Shown here: positions 1 through 14,300 of the stretch, in pieces
Numbering within the stretch: position 1 is the first letter of the stretch
How the letters are laid out: each line of letters opens with the position of its first letter
Source of the DNA: Diorhabda sublineata
Taxonomy: Eukaryota > Arthropoda > Insecta > Coleoptera > Chrysomelidae
DNA: 64,000 bases
Direction: 5' to 3'
NCBI RefSeq assembly: GCF_026230105.1
Contig: NW_026614302.1
Coordinates: 1-64,000, forward strand
Position numbers and translations under genes: made by a program
Notes under the pieces: model-generated
The model's database searches: none
What the model saw: only the letters and a program-made list of their open reading frames with translations
What the model was told of the DNA's origin: nothing

Positions 1-147
1 ATTTCTCATATATTTGAGTGAGTTTGCATCTAACTTTGTCAGATATAGGCGATTAACATCCATTGAAGCCCATTGAGGTCGATTGTCAATTTGTGTTGAT
101 TGAAAATTTTCAAAGTCTATCTTCCTAATTTGAAGACGAATTCCAAC
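1..147 (+). repeat. Reference monomer and its anatomy
   Basis: One monomer, phased arbitrarily at atttctcat. In order it contains: an AT-rich element, catatatttgagtgag (variants ttatatatttgagagag and ttatatatatgagagag); the conserved core gcatctaactttgtcagata; the main subfamily site, (agg/acg/cgt)cgattaac; ccattgaagcccattgag; the ggtc(a/g) site; cactttgtgttgat (here caatttgtgttgat); the palindrome at 100-113; and cttcctaatttgaag, whose flanks cttc and gaag can pair. The core and the cttcctaatttgaag stretch vary least. No CENP-B-box-like motif was seen. Confidence 0.93.
100..113. other. 14-bp perfect palindrome in the monomer (example copy)
   Basis: The sequence ttgaaaattttcaa is its own reverse complement and occurs once in most monomers, so a twofold-symmetric A4T4 element recurs every 147 bp. 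Variants break the symmetry: aaatttttaaag (for example 397-408), tttcgaag (for example 8490s and 10107) and the lengthened attaaaaattttttaaaag class. A4T4 tracts are known to be intrinsically bent and can affect nucleosome positioning. A protein-binding role is conjecture. Confidence 0.85.
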
Positions 148-1489
148 ATTTCTCATATATTTGAGTGAGTTTGCATCTAACTTTGTCAGATATACGCGAT
201 AAACATCCATTGAAGCCCATTGAGGTCAACTGTTACTTTGTGTTGATTGAAAATTTTCAAAGTCTATCTTCCTAATTTGAAGTCGAATTTCAACATTTCT
301 CATATATTTGAGTGAGTTTGCATCTAACTTTGTCAGATATACGCGATTAACATCCATTGAAGCCCATTGAGGTCAAGTGTCACTTTGTGTTGATTGAAAA
401 TTTTTAAAGTCTATCTTCCTAATTTGAAGTCGAATTTCAACATTTCTCATATATTTGAGTGAGTTTGCATCTAACTTTGTCAGATATAGGCGATTAACTT
501 CCATTGAAGCCCATTGAGGTCAACTGTCACTTTGTGTTGATTGAAAATTTTCAAAGTCTATCTTCCTAATTTGAAGACGAATTTCAACATTTCTCATATA
601 TTTGAGTGAGTATGCATCTAACTTTGTCAGATATAGGCGATTAACTTCCATTGAAGCCCATTGAGGTCAACTGTCACTTTGTGTTGATTGAAAATTTTCA
701 AAGTCTATCTTCCTAATTTGAAGTCGAATTTCAACATTCCTTATATATATGAGAGAGTTTGCATCTAACTTTGTCAGATATCGTCGATTAACATCCACTG
801 AAGCCAATTGAGGTCGACTGTCACTTTGTGTTGATTGAAAATTTTCAAAGTCTATCTTCCTAATTTGAAGTCGAATTTCAACATTTCTTATATATTTGAG
901 AGAGTTTGCATCTAACTTTGTCAGATATCGTCGATTAACATCCATTGAAGCCCATTGAGGTCAACTGTCACTTTGTGTTGATTGAAAATTTTTAAAGTCT
1001 ATCTTCCTAATTTGAAGTCGAATTTCAACATTTCTCATATATTTGAGTGAGTTTGCATCTAACTTTGTCAGATATACGCGATTAACATCCATTGAAGCCC
1101 ATTGAGGTCAACTGTCACTTTGTGTTGATTGAAAATTTTCAAAGTTTATCTTCCTAATTTGAAGTGGAATTTCAACATTTCTCATATATTTGAGTGAGTT
1201 CGCATCTAACTTTGTCAGATATCGTCGATTAACATCTATTGAAGTCCATCGAGGTAGATTGTCACTTTGTGTTGATTAAAAATTTTCAAAGTCTATCTTC
1301 CTAATTTGAAGTCGAATTTCAACATTTCTCATATATTTGAGTGAGTTCGCATCTAACTTTGTCAGATATCGTCGATTAACATCTATTGAAGTCCATCGAG
1401 GTAGATTGTCACTTTGTGTTGATTAAAAATTTTCAAAGTCTATCTTCCTAATTTGAAGTCGAATTTCAACATTTCTTATATATTTGAGA

Positions 1490-2665
1490 GAGTTTGCATC
1501 TAACTTTGTCAGATATCGTCGATTAACTTCCATTGAAGCCCATTGAGGTCAACTGTCACTTTGTGTTGATTGAAAATTTTCAAAGTCTATCTTCCTAATT
1601 TGAAGTCAAATTTCAACATTTCTCATATATTTGAGTGAGTTTGCATCTAACTTTGTCAGATATAGGCGATTAACATCCATTGAAGCCCATTGAGGTCGAC
1701 TGTCACTTTGTGTTGATTGAAAATTTTCAAAGTCTATCTTCCTAATTTGAAGACGAATTTCAACATTTCTCATATATTTGAGTGAGTTTGCATCTAACTT
1801 TGTCAGATATACGCAATTAACATCCATTGAAGCCCATTGAGGTCAACTGTCACTTTGTGTTGATTGAAAATTTTCAAAGTTTATCTTCCTAATTTGAAGT
1901 GGAATTTCAGCATTTCTTATATATTTGAGTGAGTTCGCATCTAACTTTGTCAGATATCGTCGATTAACATCTATTGAAGTCCATCGAGGTAGATTGTCAC
2001 TTTGTGTTGATTAAAAATTTTCAAAGTCTATCTTCCTAATTTGAAGTCGAATTTCAACATTTCTTATATATTTGAGTGAGTTTGCATCTAACTTTGTCAG
2101 ATATCGTCGATTAACTTCCATTGAAGCCCATTGAGGTCAACTGTCACTTTGTGTTGATTGAAAATTTTCAAAGTCTATCTTCCTAATTTGAAGTCGAATT
2201 TCAACATTTCTCATATATTTGAGTGAGTTTGCATCTAACTTTGTCAGATATAGGCGATTAACATCCATTGAAGCCCATTGAGGTCGACTGTCACTTTGTG
2301 TTGATTGAAAATTTTCAAAGTCTATCTTCCTAATTTGAAGACGAATTTCAACATTTCTCATATATTTGAGTGAGTTTGCATCTAACTTTGTCAGATATAG
2401 GCGATTAACATCCATTGAAGCCCATTGAGGTCGATTGTCAATTTGTGTTGATTGAAAATTTTCAAAGTTTATCTTCCTAATTTGAAGTGGAATTTCAGCA
2501 TTTCTTATATATTTGAGTGAGTTCGCATCTAACTTTGTCAGATATCGTCGATTAACATCTATTGAAGTCCATCGAGGTAGATTGTCACTTTGTGTTGATT
2601 AAAAATTTTCAAAGTCTATCTTCCTAATTTGAAGTCGAATTCCAACATTTCTCATATATTTGAGT
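1490..2665. repeat. 588-bp (4-monomer) higher-order repeat, two copies
   Basis: Copies at about 1490-2077 and 2078-2665 match position by position at an offset of 588 bp. They share caaagtttatc (1878 and 2466), gaagtggaatttcagcattt, and the ctattgaagtccatcgag monomer (near 1967 and 2555). They differ at a few sites: acgcaattaac in the first copy against aggcgattaac in the second, and tgaagtcaaat (a CGA-to-TGA change on the minus strand at 1606) in the first only. Confidence 0.8.
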
Positions 2666-5600
2666 GAGTTTGCATCTAACTTTGTCAGATATACGCGATA
2701 AACATCCATTGAAGCCCATTGAGGTCAACTGTTACTTTGTGTTGATTGAAAATTTTCAAAGTCTATCTTCCTAATTTGAAGTCGAATTTCAACATTTCTC
2801 ATATATTTGAGTGAGTTTGCATCTAACTTTGTCAGATATACGCGATTAACATCCATTGAAGCCCATTGAGGTCAAGTGTCACTTTGTGTTGATTGAAAAT
2901 TTTTAAAGTCTATCTTCCTAATTTGAAGTCGAATTTCAACATTTCTCATATATTTGAGTGAGTTTGCATCTAACTTTGTCAGATATAGGCGATTAACATC
3001 CATTGAAGCCCATTGAGGTCGATTGTCAATTTGTGTTGATTGAAAATTTTCAAAGTCTATCTTCCTAATTTGAAGACGAATTCCAACATTTCTCATATAT
3101 TTGAGTGAGTTTGCATCTAACTTTGTCAGATATACGCGATTAACATCCATTGAAGCCCATTGAGGTCAACTCTCACTTTGTGTTGATTGAAAATTTTTAA
3201 AGTCTATCTTCCTAATTTGAAGTCGAATTTCAACATTTCTCATATATTTGAGTGAGTTTGCATCTAACTTTGTCAGATATAGGCGATTAACTTCCATTGA
3301 AGCCCATTGAGGTCAACTGTCACTTTGTGTTGATTGAAAATTTTCAAAGTCTATCTTCCTAATTTGAAGACGAATTTCAACATTTCTCATATATTTGAGT
3401 GAGTATGCATCTAACTTTGTCAGATATAGGCGATTAACTTCCATTGAAGCCCATTGAGGTCAACTGTCACTTTGTGTTGATTGAAAATTTTCAAAGTCTA
3501 TCTTCCTAATTTGAAGTCGAATTTCAACATTCCTTATATATATGAGAGAGTTTGCATCTAACTTTGTCAGATATCGTCGATTAACATCCACTGAAGCCAA
3601 TTGAGGTCGACTGTCACTTTGTGTTGATTGAAAATTTTCAAAGTCTATCTTCCTAATTTGAAGTCGAATTTCAACATTTCTTATATATTTGAGAGAGTTT
3701 GCATCTATCTTTGTCAGATATCGTCGATTAACATCCATTGAAGCCCATTGAGGTCAACTGTCACTTTGTGTTGATTGAAAATTTTCAAAGTCTATCTTCC
3801 TAATTTGAAGTCGAATTTCAACATTTCTTATATATTTGAGAGAGTTTGCATCTAACTTTGTCAGATATAGGCGATTAACTTCCATTGAAGCCCATTGAGG
3901 TCAACTGTCACTTTGTGTTGATTGAAAATTTTCAAAGTCTATCTTCCTAATTTGAAGTCGAATTTCAACATTTCTTATATATTTGAGAGAGTTTGCATCT
4001 AACTTTGTCAGATATCGTCGATTAACTTCCATTGAAGCCCATTGAGGTCAACTGTCACTTTGTGTTGATTGAAAATTTTCAAAGTCTATCTTCCTAATTT
4101 GAAGTCGAATTTCAACATTTCTTATATATTTGAGTGAGTTTGCATCTAACTTTGTCAGATATACGCGATAAACATCCATTGAAGCCCATTGAGGTCAACT
4201 GTTACTTTGTGTTGATTGAAAATTTTCAAAGTCTATCTTCCTAATTTGAAGTCGAATTTCAACATTTCTCATATATTTGAGTGAGTTTGCATCTAACTTT
4301 GTCAGATATACGCGATTAACATCCATTGAAGCCCATTGAGGTCAAGTGTCACTTTGTGTTGATTGAAAATTTTTAAAGTCTATCTTCCTAATTTGAAGTC
4401 GAATTTCAACATTTCTCATATATTTGAGTGAGTTTGCATCTAACTTTGTCAGATATAGGCGATTAACATCCATTGAAGCCCATTGAGGTCGATTGTCAAT
4501 TTGTGTTGATTGAAAATTTTCAAAGTCTATCTTCCTAATTTGAAGACGAATTCCAACATTTCTCATATATTTGGGTGAGTTTGCATCTAACTTTGTCAGA
4601 TATACGCGATTAACATCCATTGAAGCCCATTGAGGTCAACTCTCACTTTGTGTTGATTGAAAATTTTTAAAGTCTATCTTCCTAATTTGAAGTCGAATTT
4701 CAACATTTCTCATATATTTGAGTGAGTTTGCATCTAACTTTGTCAGATATAGGCGATTAACTTCCATTGAAGCCCATTGAGGTCAACTGTCACTTTGTGT
4801 TGATTGAAAATTTTCAAAGTCTATCTTCCTAATTTGAAGACGAATTTCAACATTTCTCATATATTTGAGTGAGTATGCATCTAACTTTGTCAGATATAGG
4901 CGATTAACTTCCATTGAAGCCCATTGAGGTCAACTGTCACTTTGTGTTGATTGAAAATTTTCAAAGTCTATCTTCCTAATTTGAAGTCGAATTTCAACAT
5001 TCCTTATATATATGAGAGAGTTTGCATCTAACTTTGTCAGATATCGTCGATTAACATCCACTGAAGCCAATTGAGGTCGACTGTCACTTTGTGTTGATTG
5101 AAAATTTTCAAAGTCTATCTTCCTAATTTGAAGTCGAATTTCAACATTTCTTATATATTTGAGAGAGTTTGCATCTAACTTTGTCAGATATCGTCGATTA
5201 ACATCCATTGAAGCCCATTGAGGTCAACTGTCACTTTGTGTTGATTGAAAATTTTCAAAGTCTATCTTCCTAATTTGAAGTCGAATTTCAACATTTCTTA
5301 TATATTTGAGAGAGTTTGCATCTAACTTTGTCAGATATAGGCGATTAACTTCCATTGAAGCCCATTGAGGTCAACTGTCACTTTGTGTTGATTGAAAATT
5401 TTCAAAGTCTATCTTCCTAATTTGAAGTCGAATTTCAACATTTCTTATATATTTGAGAGAGTTTGCATCTAACTTTGTCAGATATCGTCGATTAACTTCC
5501 ATTGAAGCCCATTGAGGTCAACTGTCACTTTGTGTTGATTGAAAATTTTCAAAGTCTATCTTCCTAATTTGAAGTCGAATTTCAACATTTCTCATATATT

Positions 5601-6620
5601 TGATTGAGTTTGCATCTAACTTTGTCAGATATACGCGATTAACATCCATTGAAGCCCATTGAGGTCAACTCTCACTTTGTGTTGATTGAAAATTTTTAAA
5701 GTCTATCTTCCTAATTTGAAGTCGAATTTCAACATTTCTCATATATTTGAGTGAGTTTGCATCTAACTTTGTCAGATATAGGCGATTAACTTCCATTGAA
5801 GCCCATTGAGGTCAACTGTCACTTTGTGTTGATTGAAAATTTTCAAAGTCTATCTTCCTAATTTGAAGACGAATTTCAACATTTCTCATATATTTGAGTG
5901 AGTATGCATCTAACTTTGTCAGATATAGGCGATTAACTTCCATTGAAGCCCATTGAGGTCAACTGTCACTTTGTGTTGATTGAAAATTTTCAAAGTCTAT
6001 CTTCCTAATTTGAAGTCGAATTTCAACATTCCTTATATATATGAGAGAGTTTGCATCTAACTTTGTCAGATATCGTCGATTAACATCCACTGAAGCCAAT
6101 TGAGGTCGACTGTCACTTTGTGTTGATTGAAAATTTTCAAAGTCTATCTTCCTAATTTGAAGTCGAATTTCAACATTTCTTATATATTTGAGAGAGTTTG
6201 CATCTAACTTTGTCAGATATCGTCGATTAACATCCATTGAAGCCCATTGAGGTCAACTGTCACTTTGTGTTGATTGAAAATTTTCAAAGTCTATCTTCCT
6301 AATTTGAAGTCGAATTTCAACATTTCTTATATATTTGAGAGAGTTTGCATCTAACTTTGTCAGATATAGGCGATTAACTTCCATTGAAGCCCATTGAGGT
6401 CAACTGTCACTTTGTGTTGATTGAAAATTTTCAAAGTCTATCTTCCTAATTTGAAGTCGAATTTCAACATTTCTTATATATTTGAGAGAGTTTGCATCTA
6501 ACTTTGTCAGATATCGTCGATTAACTTCCATTGAAGCCCATTGAGGTCAACTGTCACTTTGTGTTGATTGAAAATTTTCAAAGTCTATCTTCCTAATTTG
6601 AAGTCGAATTTCAACATTTC
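2661..6620. repeat. 1470-bp (10-monomer) higher-order repeat: two copies plus a 1029-bp partial copy
   Basis: Copy 1 is about 2661-4130 and copy 2 about 4131-5590, at an offset of exactly 1470 bp. Both carry gcgataaacatcc followed by gtcaactgttac (2730 and 4200), the ggtcaagtgtc monomer, the ggtcaactctcac monomer and the gagtatgcatc monomer. They differ at isolated sites, for example gcatctatctttg at about 3705 in copy 1 only and tttgggtgag at about 4572 in copy 2 only. A third, seven-monomer copy at about 5592-6620 repeats 4563-5591 at an offset of 1029 bp. All three end in tttgagagag monomers. Confidence 0.82.
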
Positions 6621-8310
6621 TCATATATTTGATTGAGTTTGCATCTAACTTTGTCAGATATAGGCGAATAACATCCATTGAAGCCCATTGAGGTCAACTG
6701 TCACTTTGTGTTGATTGAAAATTTTCAAAGTCTATCTTCCTAATTTGAAGTCGAATTTCAACATTTCTCATATATTTGAGTGAGTTTGCATGTAACTTTG
6801 TCAGATATAGGCGATTAACTTCCATTGAAGCCCATTGAGGTCAACTGTCACTTTGTGTTGATTGAAAATTTTCAAAGTCTATCTTCCTAATTTGAAGTCG
6901 AATTTCAACATTTCTCATATATTTGAGGGAGTTTGCATCTAACTTTGTCAGATATCGTCGATTAACTTCCATTGAAGCCCATTGAGGTCAACTGTCACTT
7001 TGTGTTGATTGAAAATTTTCAAAGTCTATCTTCCTAATTTGAAGTCGAATTTCAACATTTCTCATATATTTGAGTGAGTTTGCATCTAACTTTGTCAGAT
7101 ATCGTCGATTAACTTCCATTGAAGCCCATTGAGGTCAACTGTCACTTTGTGTTGATTGAAAATTTTCAAAGTCTATCTTCCTAATTTGAAGTCGAATTTC
7201 AACATTTCTCATATATTTGATTGAGTTTGCATCTAACTTTGTCAGATATAGGCGAATAACATCCATTGAAGCCCATTGAGGTCAACTGTCACTTTGTGTT
7301 GATTGAAAATTTTCAAAGTCTATCTTCCTAATTTGAAGTCGAATTTCAACATTTCTCATATATTTGAGTGAGTTTGCATCTAACTTTGTCAGATATAGGC
7401 GAATAACATCCATTGAAGCCCATTGAGGTCAACTGTCACTTTGTGTTGATTGAAAATTTTCAAAGTCTATCTTCCTAATTTGAAGTCGAATTTCAACATT
7501 TCTCATATATTTGAGTGAGTTTGCATCTAACTTTGTCAGATATCGTCGATTAACTTCCATTGAAGCCCATTGAGGTCAACTGTCACTTTGTGTTGATTGA
7601 AAATTTTCAAAGTCTATCTTCCTAATTTGAAGTCGAATTTCAACATTTCTCATATATTTGATTGAGTTTGCATCTAACTTTGTCAGATATAGGCGAATAA
7701 CATCCATTGAAGCCCATTGAGGTCAACTGTCACTTTGTGTTGATTGAAAATTTTCAAAGTCTATCTTCCTAATTTGAAGTCGAATTTCAACATTTCTCAT
7801 ATATTTGATTGAGTTTGCATCTAACTTTGTCAGATATAGGCGAATAACATCCATTGAAGCCCATTGAGGTCAACTGTCACTTTGTGTTGATTGAAAATTT
7901 TCAAAGTCTATCTTCCTAATTTGAAGTCGAATTTCAACATTTCTCATATATTTGATTGAGTTTGCATCTAACTTTGTCAGATATAGGCGAATAACATCCA
8001 TTGAAGCCCATTGAGGTCAACTGTCACTTTGTGTTGATTGAAAATTTTCAAAGTCTATCTTCCTAATTTGAAGTCGAATTTCAACATTTCTCATATATTT
8101 GAGTGAGTTTGCATGTAACTTTGTCAGATATAGGCGATTAACTTCCATTGAAGCCCATTGAGGTCAACTGTCACTTTGTGTTGATTGAAAATTTTCAAAG
8201 TCTATCTTCCTAATTTGAAGTCGAATTTCAACATTTCTCATATATTTGAGGGAGTTTGTATCTAACTTTGTCAGATATCGTCGATTAACATCCATTGAAG
8301 CCCATTGAGG
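6621..8310. repeat. Locally homogenised run of gcgaataac monomers
   Basis: The paired markers tttgattgag and aggcgaataac dominate here. Three consecutive monomers (about 7651-8090) carry both markers and look identical by eye, suggesting expansion of a single monomer. Neighbours alternate with gggag/cgtcgattaacttcc and gtgag/aggcgattaacttcc monomers. A gcatgtaactttg variant occurs near 6790 and 8113. Confidence 0.78.
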
Positions 8311-11300
8311 TCAACTCTCACTTTGTGTTGATTGAAAATTTTTAAAGTCTATCTTCCTAATTTGAAGTCGAATTTCAACATTTCTCATATATTTGAGTGA
8401 GTTTGCATCTAACTTTGTCAGATATAGGCGATTAACTTCCATTGAAGCCCATTGAAGTCAACTGTCACTTTGTGTTGATTGAAAATTATCGAAGTCTATC
8501 TTCCTAATTTGAAGACGAATTTCAACATTTCTCATATATTTGAGTGAGTATGCATCTAACTTTGTCAGATATAGGCGATTAACTTCCATTGAAGCCCATT
8601 GAGGTCAACTGTCACTTTGTGTTGATTGAAAATTTTCAAAGTCTATCTTCCTAATTTGAAGTCGAATTTCAACATTCCTTATATATATGAGAGAGTTTGC
8701 ATCTAACTTTGTCAGATATCGTCGATTAACATCCACTGAAGCCAATTGAGGTCGACTGTCACTTTGTGTTGATTGAAAATTTTCAAAGTCTATCTTCCTA
8801 ATTTGAAGTCGAATTTCAACATTTCTCATATATTTGAGTGAGTTTGCATCTAACTTTGTCAGATATACGCGATTAACATCCATTGAAGCCCATTGAGGTC
8901 AACTGTCACTTTGTGTTGATTGAAAATTTTTAAAGTCTATCTTCCTAATTTGAAGTCGAATTTCAACATTTCTCATATAATCGAGTGAGTTTGCATCTAA
9001 CTTTGTCAGATATCGTCGATTAACATCCATTGAAGCCCATTGAGGTCAACTGTCACTTTGTAGTGATTGAAAATTTTCAAATTCTATCTTCCTAATTTGA
9101 AGTCGAATTTCAACATTTCTCATATATTTGATTGAGTTTGCATCTAACTTTGTCAGATATAGGCGAATAACATCTATTGAAGCCCATTGAGGTCAACTGT
9201 CACTTTGTGTTGATTGAAAATTTTCAAAGTCTATCTTCCTAATTTGAAGTCGAATTTCAACATTTCTCATATATTTGAGTGAGTTTGCATCTAACTTTGT
9301 CAGATATAGGCGATTAACTTCCATTGAAGCCCATTGAGGTCAACTGTCACTTTGTGTTGATTGAAAATTTTCAAAGTCTATCTTCCTAATTTGAAGTCGA
9401 ATTTCAACATTTCTTATATATTTGAGAGAGTTTGCATCTAACTTTGTCAGATATACGCGATTAACATCCATTGAAGCCCATTGAGGTCAACTGTCACTTT
9501 GTGTTGATTGAAAATTTTTAAAGTCTATCTTCCTAATTTGAAGTCGAATTTCAACATTTCTCATATAATCGAGTGAGTTTGCATCTAACTTTGTCAGATA
9601 TCGTCGATTAACATCCATTGAAGCCCATTGAGGTCAACTGTCACTTTGTGTTGATTGAAAATTTTCAAATTCTATCTTCCTAATTTGAAGTCGAATTTCA
9701 ACATTTCTCATATATTTGATTGAGTTTGCATCTAACTTTGTCAGATATAGGCGAATAACATCCATTGAAGCCCATTGAGGTCAACTGTCACTTTGTGTTG
9801 ATTGAAAATTTTCAAAGTCTATCTTCCTAATTTGAAGTCGAATTTCAACATTTCTCATATATTTGAGTGAGTTTGCATCTAACTTTGTCAGATATAGGCG
9901 ATTAACTTCCATTGAAGCCCATTGAGGTCAACTGTCACTTTGTGTTGATTGAAAATTTTCAAAGTCTATCTTCCTAATTTGAAGTCGAATTTCAACATTT
10001 CTTATATATTTGAGAGAGTTTGCATCTAACTTTGTCAGATATCGTCGATTAACATCCATTGAAGCCCATTGAGGTCAACTGTCACTTTGTGTTGATTGAA
10101 AATTTTCGAAGTCTATCTTCCTAATTTGAAGTCGAATTTCAACATTTCTCATATATTTGAGGGAGTTTGCATCTAACTTTGTCAGATATCGTCGATTAAC
10201 TTCCATTGAAGCCCATTGAGGTCAACTGTCACTTTGTGTTGATTGAAAATTTTCAAAGTCTATCTTCCTAATTTGAAGTCGAATTTCAACATTTCTCATA
10301 TATTTGAGTGAGTTTGCATCTAACTTTGTCAGATATAGGCGATTAACTTCCATTGAAGCCCATTGAGGTCAACTGTCACTTTGTGTTGATTGAAAATTTT
10401 CAAAGTCTATCTTCCTAATTTGAAGTCGAATTTCAACATTTCTCATATATTTGAGTGAGTTTGCATGTAACTTTGTCAGATATAGGCGATTAACTTCCAT
10501 TGAAGCCCATTGAGGTCAACTGTCACTTTGTGTTGATTGAAAATTTTCAAAGTCTATCTTCCTAATTTGAAGTCGAATTTCAACATTTCTCATATATTTG
10601 AGGGAGTTTGCATCTAACTTTGTCAGATATCGTCGATTAACATCCATTGAAGCCCATTGAGGTCAACTCTCACTTTGTGTTGATTGAAAATTTTTAAAGT
10701 CTATCTTCCTAATTTGAAGTCGAATTTCAACATTTCTCATATATTTGAGTGAGTTTGCATCTAACTTTGTCAGATATAGGCGATTAACTTCCATTGAAGC
10801 CCATTGAAGTCAACTGTCACTTTGTGTTGATTGAAAATTTTCGAAGTCTATCTTCCTAATTTGAAGACGAATTTCAACATTTCTCATATATTTGAGTGAG
10901 TATGCATCTAACTTTGTCAGATATAGGCGATTAACTTCCATTGAAGCCCATTGAGGTCAACTGTCACTTTGTGTTGATTGAAAATTTTCAAAGTCTATCT
11001 TCCTAATTTGAAGTCGAATTTCAACATTCCTTATATATATGAGAGAGTTTGCATCTAACTTTGTCAGATATCGTCGATTAACATCCACTGAAGCCAATTG
11101 AGGTCGACTGTCACTTTGTGTTGATTGAAAATTTTCAAAGTCTATCTTCCTAATTTGAAGTCGAATTTCAACATTTCTCATATATTTGAGTGAGTTTGCA
11201 TCTAACTTTGTCAGATATACGCGATTAACATCCATTGAAGCCCATTGAGGTCAACTGTCACTTTGTGTTGATTGAAAATTTTTAAAGTCTATCTTCCTAA

Positions 11301-14300
11301 TTTGAAGTCGAATTTCAACATTTCTCATATAATCGAGTGAGTTTGCATCTAACTTTGTCAGATATCGTCGATTAACATCCATTGAAGCCCATTGAGGTCA
11401 ACTGTCACTTTGTAGTGATTGAAAATTTTCAAATTCTATCTTCCTAATTTGAAGTCGAATTTCAACATTTCTCATATATTTGATTGAGTTTGCATCTAAC
11501 TTTGTCAGATATAGGCGAATAACATCCATTGAAGCCCATTGAGGTCAACTGTCACTTTGTGTTGATTGAAAATTTTCAAAGTCTATCTTCCTAATTTGAA
11601 GTCGAATTTCAACATTTCTCATATATTTGAGTGAGTTTGCATCTAACTTTGTCAGATATAGGCGATTAACTTCCATTGAAGCCCATTGAGGTCAACTGTC
11701 ACTTTGTGTTGATTGAAAATTTTCAAAGTCTATCTTCCTAATTTGAAGTCGAATTTCAACATTTCTCATATATTTGATTGAGTTTGCATCTAACTTTGTC
11801 AGATATAGGCGAATAACATCCATTGAAGCCCATTGAGGTCAACTGTCACTTTGTGTTGATTGAAAATTTTCAAAGTCTATCTTCCTAATTTGAAGTCGAA
11901 TTTCAACATTTCTCATATATTTGAGTGAGTTTGCATCTAACTTTGTCAGATATAGGCGATTAACTTCCATTGAAGCCCATTGAGGTCAACTGTCACTTTG
12001 TGTTGATTGAAAATTTTCAAAGTCTATCTTCCTAATTTGAAGTCGAATTTCAACATTTCTTATATATTTGAGAGAGTTTGCATCTAACTTTGTCAGATAT
12101 ACGCGATTAACATCCATTGAAGCCCATTGAGGTCAACTGTCACTTTGTGTTGATTGAAAATTTTTAAAGTCTATCTTCCTAATTTGAAGTCGAATTTCAA
12201 CATTTCTCATATAATCGAGTGAGTTTGCATCTAACTTTGTCAGATATCGTCGATTAACATCCATTGAAGCCCATTGAGGTCAACTGTCACTTTGTGTTGA
12301 TTGAAAATTTTCAAATTCTATCTTCCTAATTTGAAGTCGAATTTCAACATTTCTCATATATTTGATTGAGTTTGCATCTAACTTTGTCAGATATAGGCGA
12401 ATAACATCCATTGAAGCCCATTGAGGTCAACTGTCACTTTGTGTTGATTGAAAATTTTCAAAGTCTATCTTCCTAATTTGAAGTCGAATTTCAACATTTC
12501 TCATATATTTGAGTGAGTTTGCATCTAACTTTGTCAGATATAGGCGATTAACTTCCATTGAAGCCCATTGAGGTCAACTGTCACTTTGTGTTGATTGAAA
12601 ATTTTCAAAGTCTATCTTCCTAATTTGAAGTCGAATTTCAACATTTCTTATATATTTGAGAGAGTTTGCATCTAACTTTGTCAGATATCGTCGATTAACA
12701 TCCATTGAAGCCCATTGAGGTCAACTGTCACTTTGTGTTGATTGAAAATTTTCGAAGTCTATCTTCCTAATTTGAAGTCGAATTTCAACATTTCTCATAT
12801 ATTTGAGGGAGTTTGCATCTAACTTTGTCAGATATCGTCGATTAACTTCCATTGAAGCCCATTGAGGTCAACTGTCACTTTGTGTTGATTGAAAATTTTC
12901 AAAGTCTATCTTCCTAATTTGAAGTCGAATTTCAACATTTCTCATATATTTGAGTGAGTTTGCATCTAACTTTGTCAGATATAGGCGATTAACTTCCATT
13001 GAAGCCCATTGAGGTCAACTGTCACTTTGTGTTGATTGAAAATTTTCAAAGTCTATCTTCCTAATTTGAAGTCGAATTTCAACATTTCTCATATATTTGA
13101 GTGAGTTTGCATGTAACTTTGTCAGATATAGGCGATTAACTTCCATTGAAGCCCATTGAGGTCAACTGTCACTTTGTGTTGATTGAAAATTTTCAAAGTC
13201 TATCTTCCTAATTTGAAGTCGAATTTCAACATTTCTCATATATTTGAGGGAGTTTGCATCTAACTTTGTCAGATATCGTCGATTAACATCCATTGAAGCC
13301 CATTGAGGTCAACTCTCACTTTGTGTTGATTGAAAATTTTTAAAGTCTATCTTCCTAATTTGAAGTCGAATTTCAACATTTCTCATATATTTGAGTGAGT
13401 TTGCATCTAACTTTGTCAGATATAGGCGATTAACTTCCATTGAAGCCCATTGAAGTCAACTGTCACTTTGTGTTGATTGAAAATTTTCGAAGTCTATCTT
13501 CCTAATTTGAAGACGAATTTCAACATTTCTCATATATTTGAGTGAGTATGCATCTAACTTTGTCAGATATAGGCGATTAACTTCCATTGAAGCCCATTGA
13601 GGTCAACTGTCACTTTGTAGTGATTGAAAATTTTCAAAGTCTATCTTCCTAATTTGAAGTCGAATTTCAACATTTCTCATATATTTGATTGAGTTTGCAT
13701 CTAACTTTGTCAGATATCGTCGATTAACATCCATTGAAGCCCATTGAGGTCAACTGTCACTTTGTAGTGATTGAAAATTTTCAAATTCTATCTTCCTAAT
13801 TTGAAGTCGAATTTCAACATTTCTCATATATTTGATTGAGTTTGCATCTAACTTTGTCAGATATAGGCGAATAACATCCATTGAAGCCCATTGAGGTCAA
13901 CTGTCACTTTGTGTTGATTGAAAATTTTCGAAGTCTATCTTCCTAATTTGAAGACGAATTTCAACATTTCTCATATATTTGAGTGAGTATGCATCTAACT
14001 TTGTCAGATATAGGCGATTAACTTCCATTGAAGCCCATTGAGGTCAACTGTCACTTTGTGTTGATTGAAAATTTTCAAAGTCTATCTTCCTAATTTGAAG
14101 TCGAATTTCAACATTCCTTATATATATGAGAGAGTTTGCATCTAACTTTGTCAGATATCGTCGATTAACATCCACTGAAGCCAATTGAGGTCGACTGTCA
14201 CTTTGTGTTGATTGAAAATTTTCAAAGTCTATCTTCCTAATTTGAAGTCGAATTTCAACATTTCTCATATATTTGAGTGAGTTTGCATCTAACTTTGTCA

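Larger units (their letters stand above)
1..1489. repeat. Satellite monomers, mixed subfamilies, no clear local HOR
   Basis: About ten 147-bp monomers of acg, agg and cgt types. Two adjacent monomers near 1170-1450 carry the rare combination ctattgaagtccatcgag plus ggtagattg, and the first of them also starts gaagtggaattt. The segment at 1-230 resembles 2941-3150, 20 monomers downstream. The first 150 bp are the only hint of what lies left of the window, and they are ordinary satellite. Confidence 0.9.
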
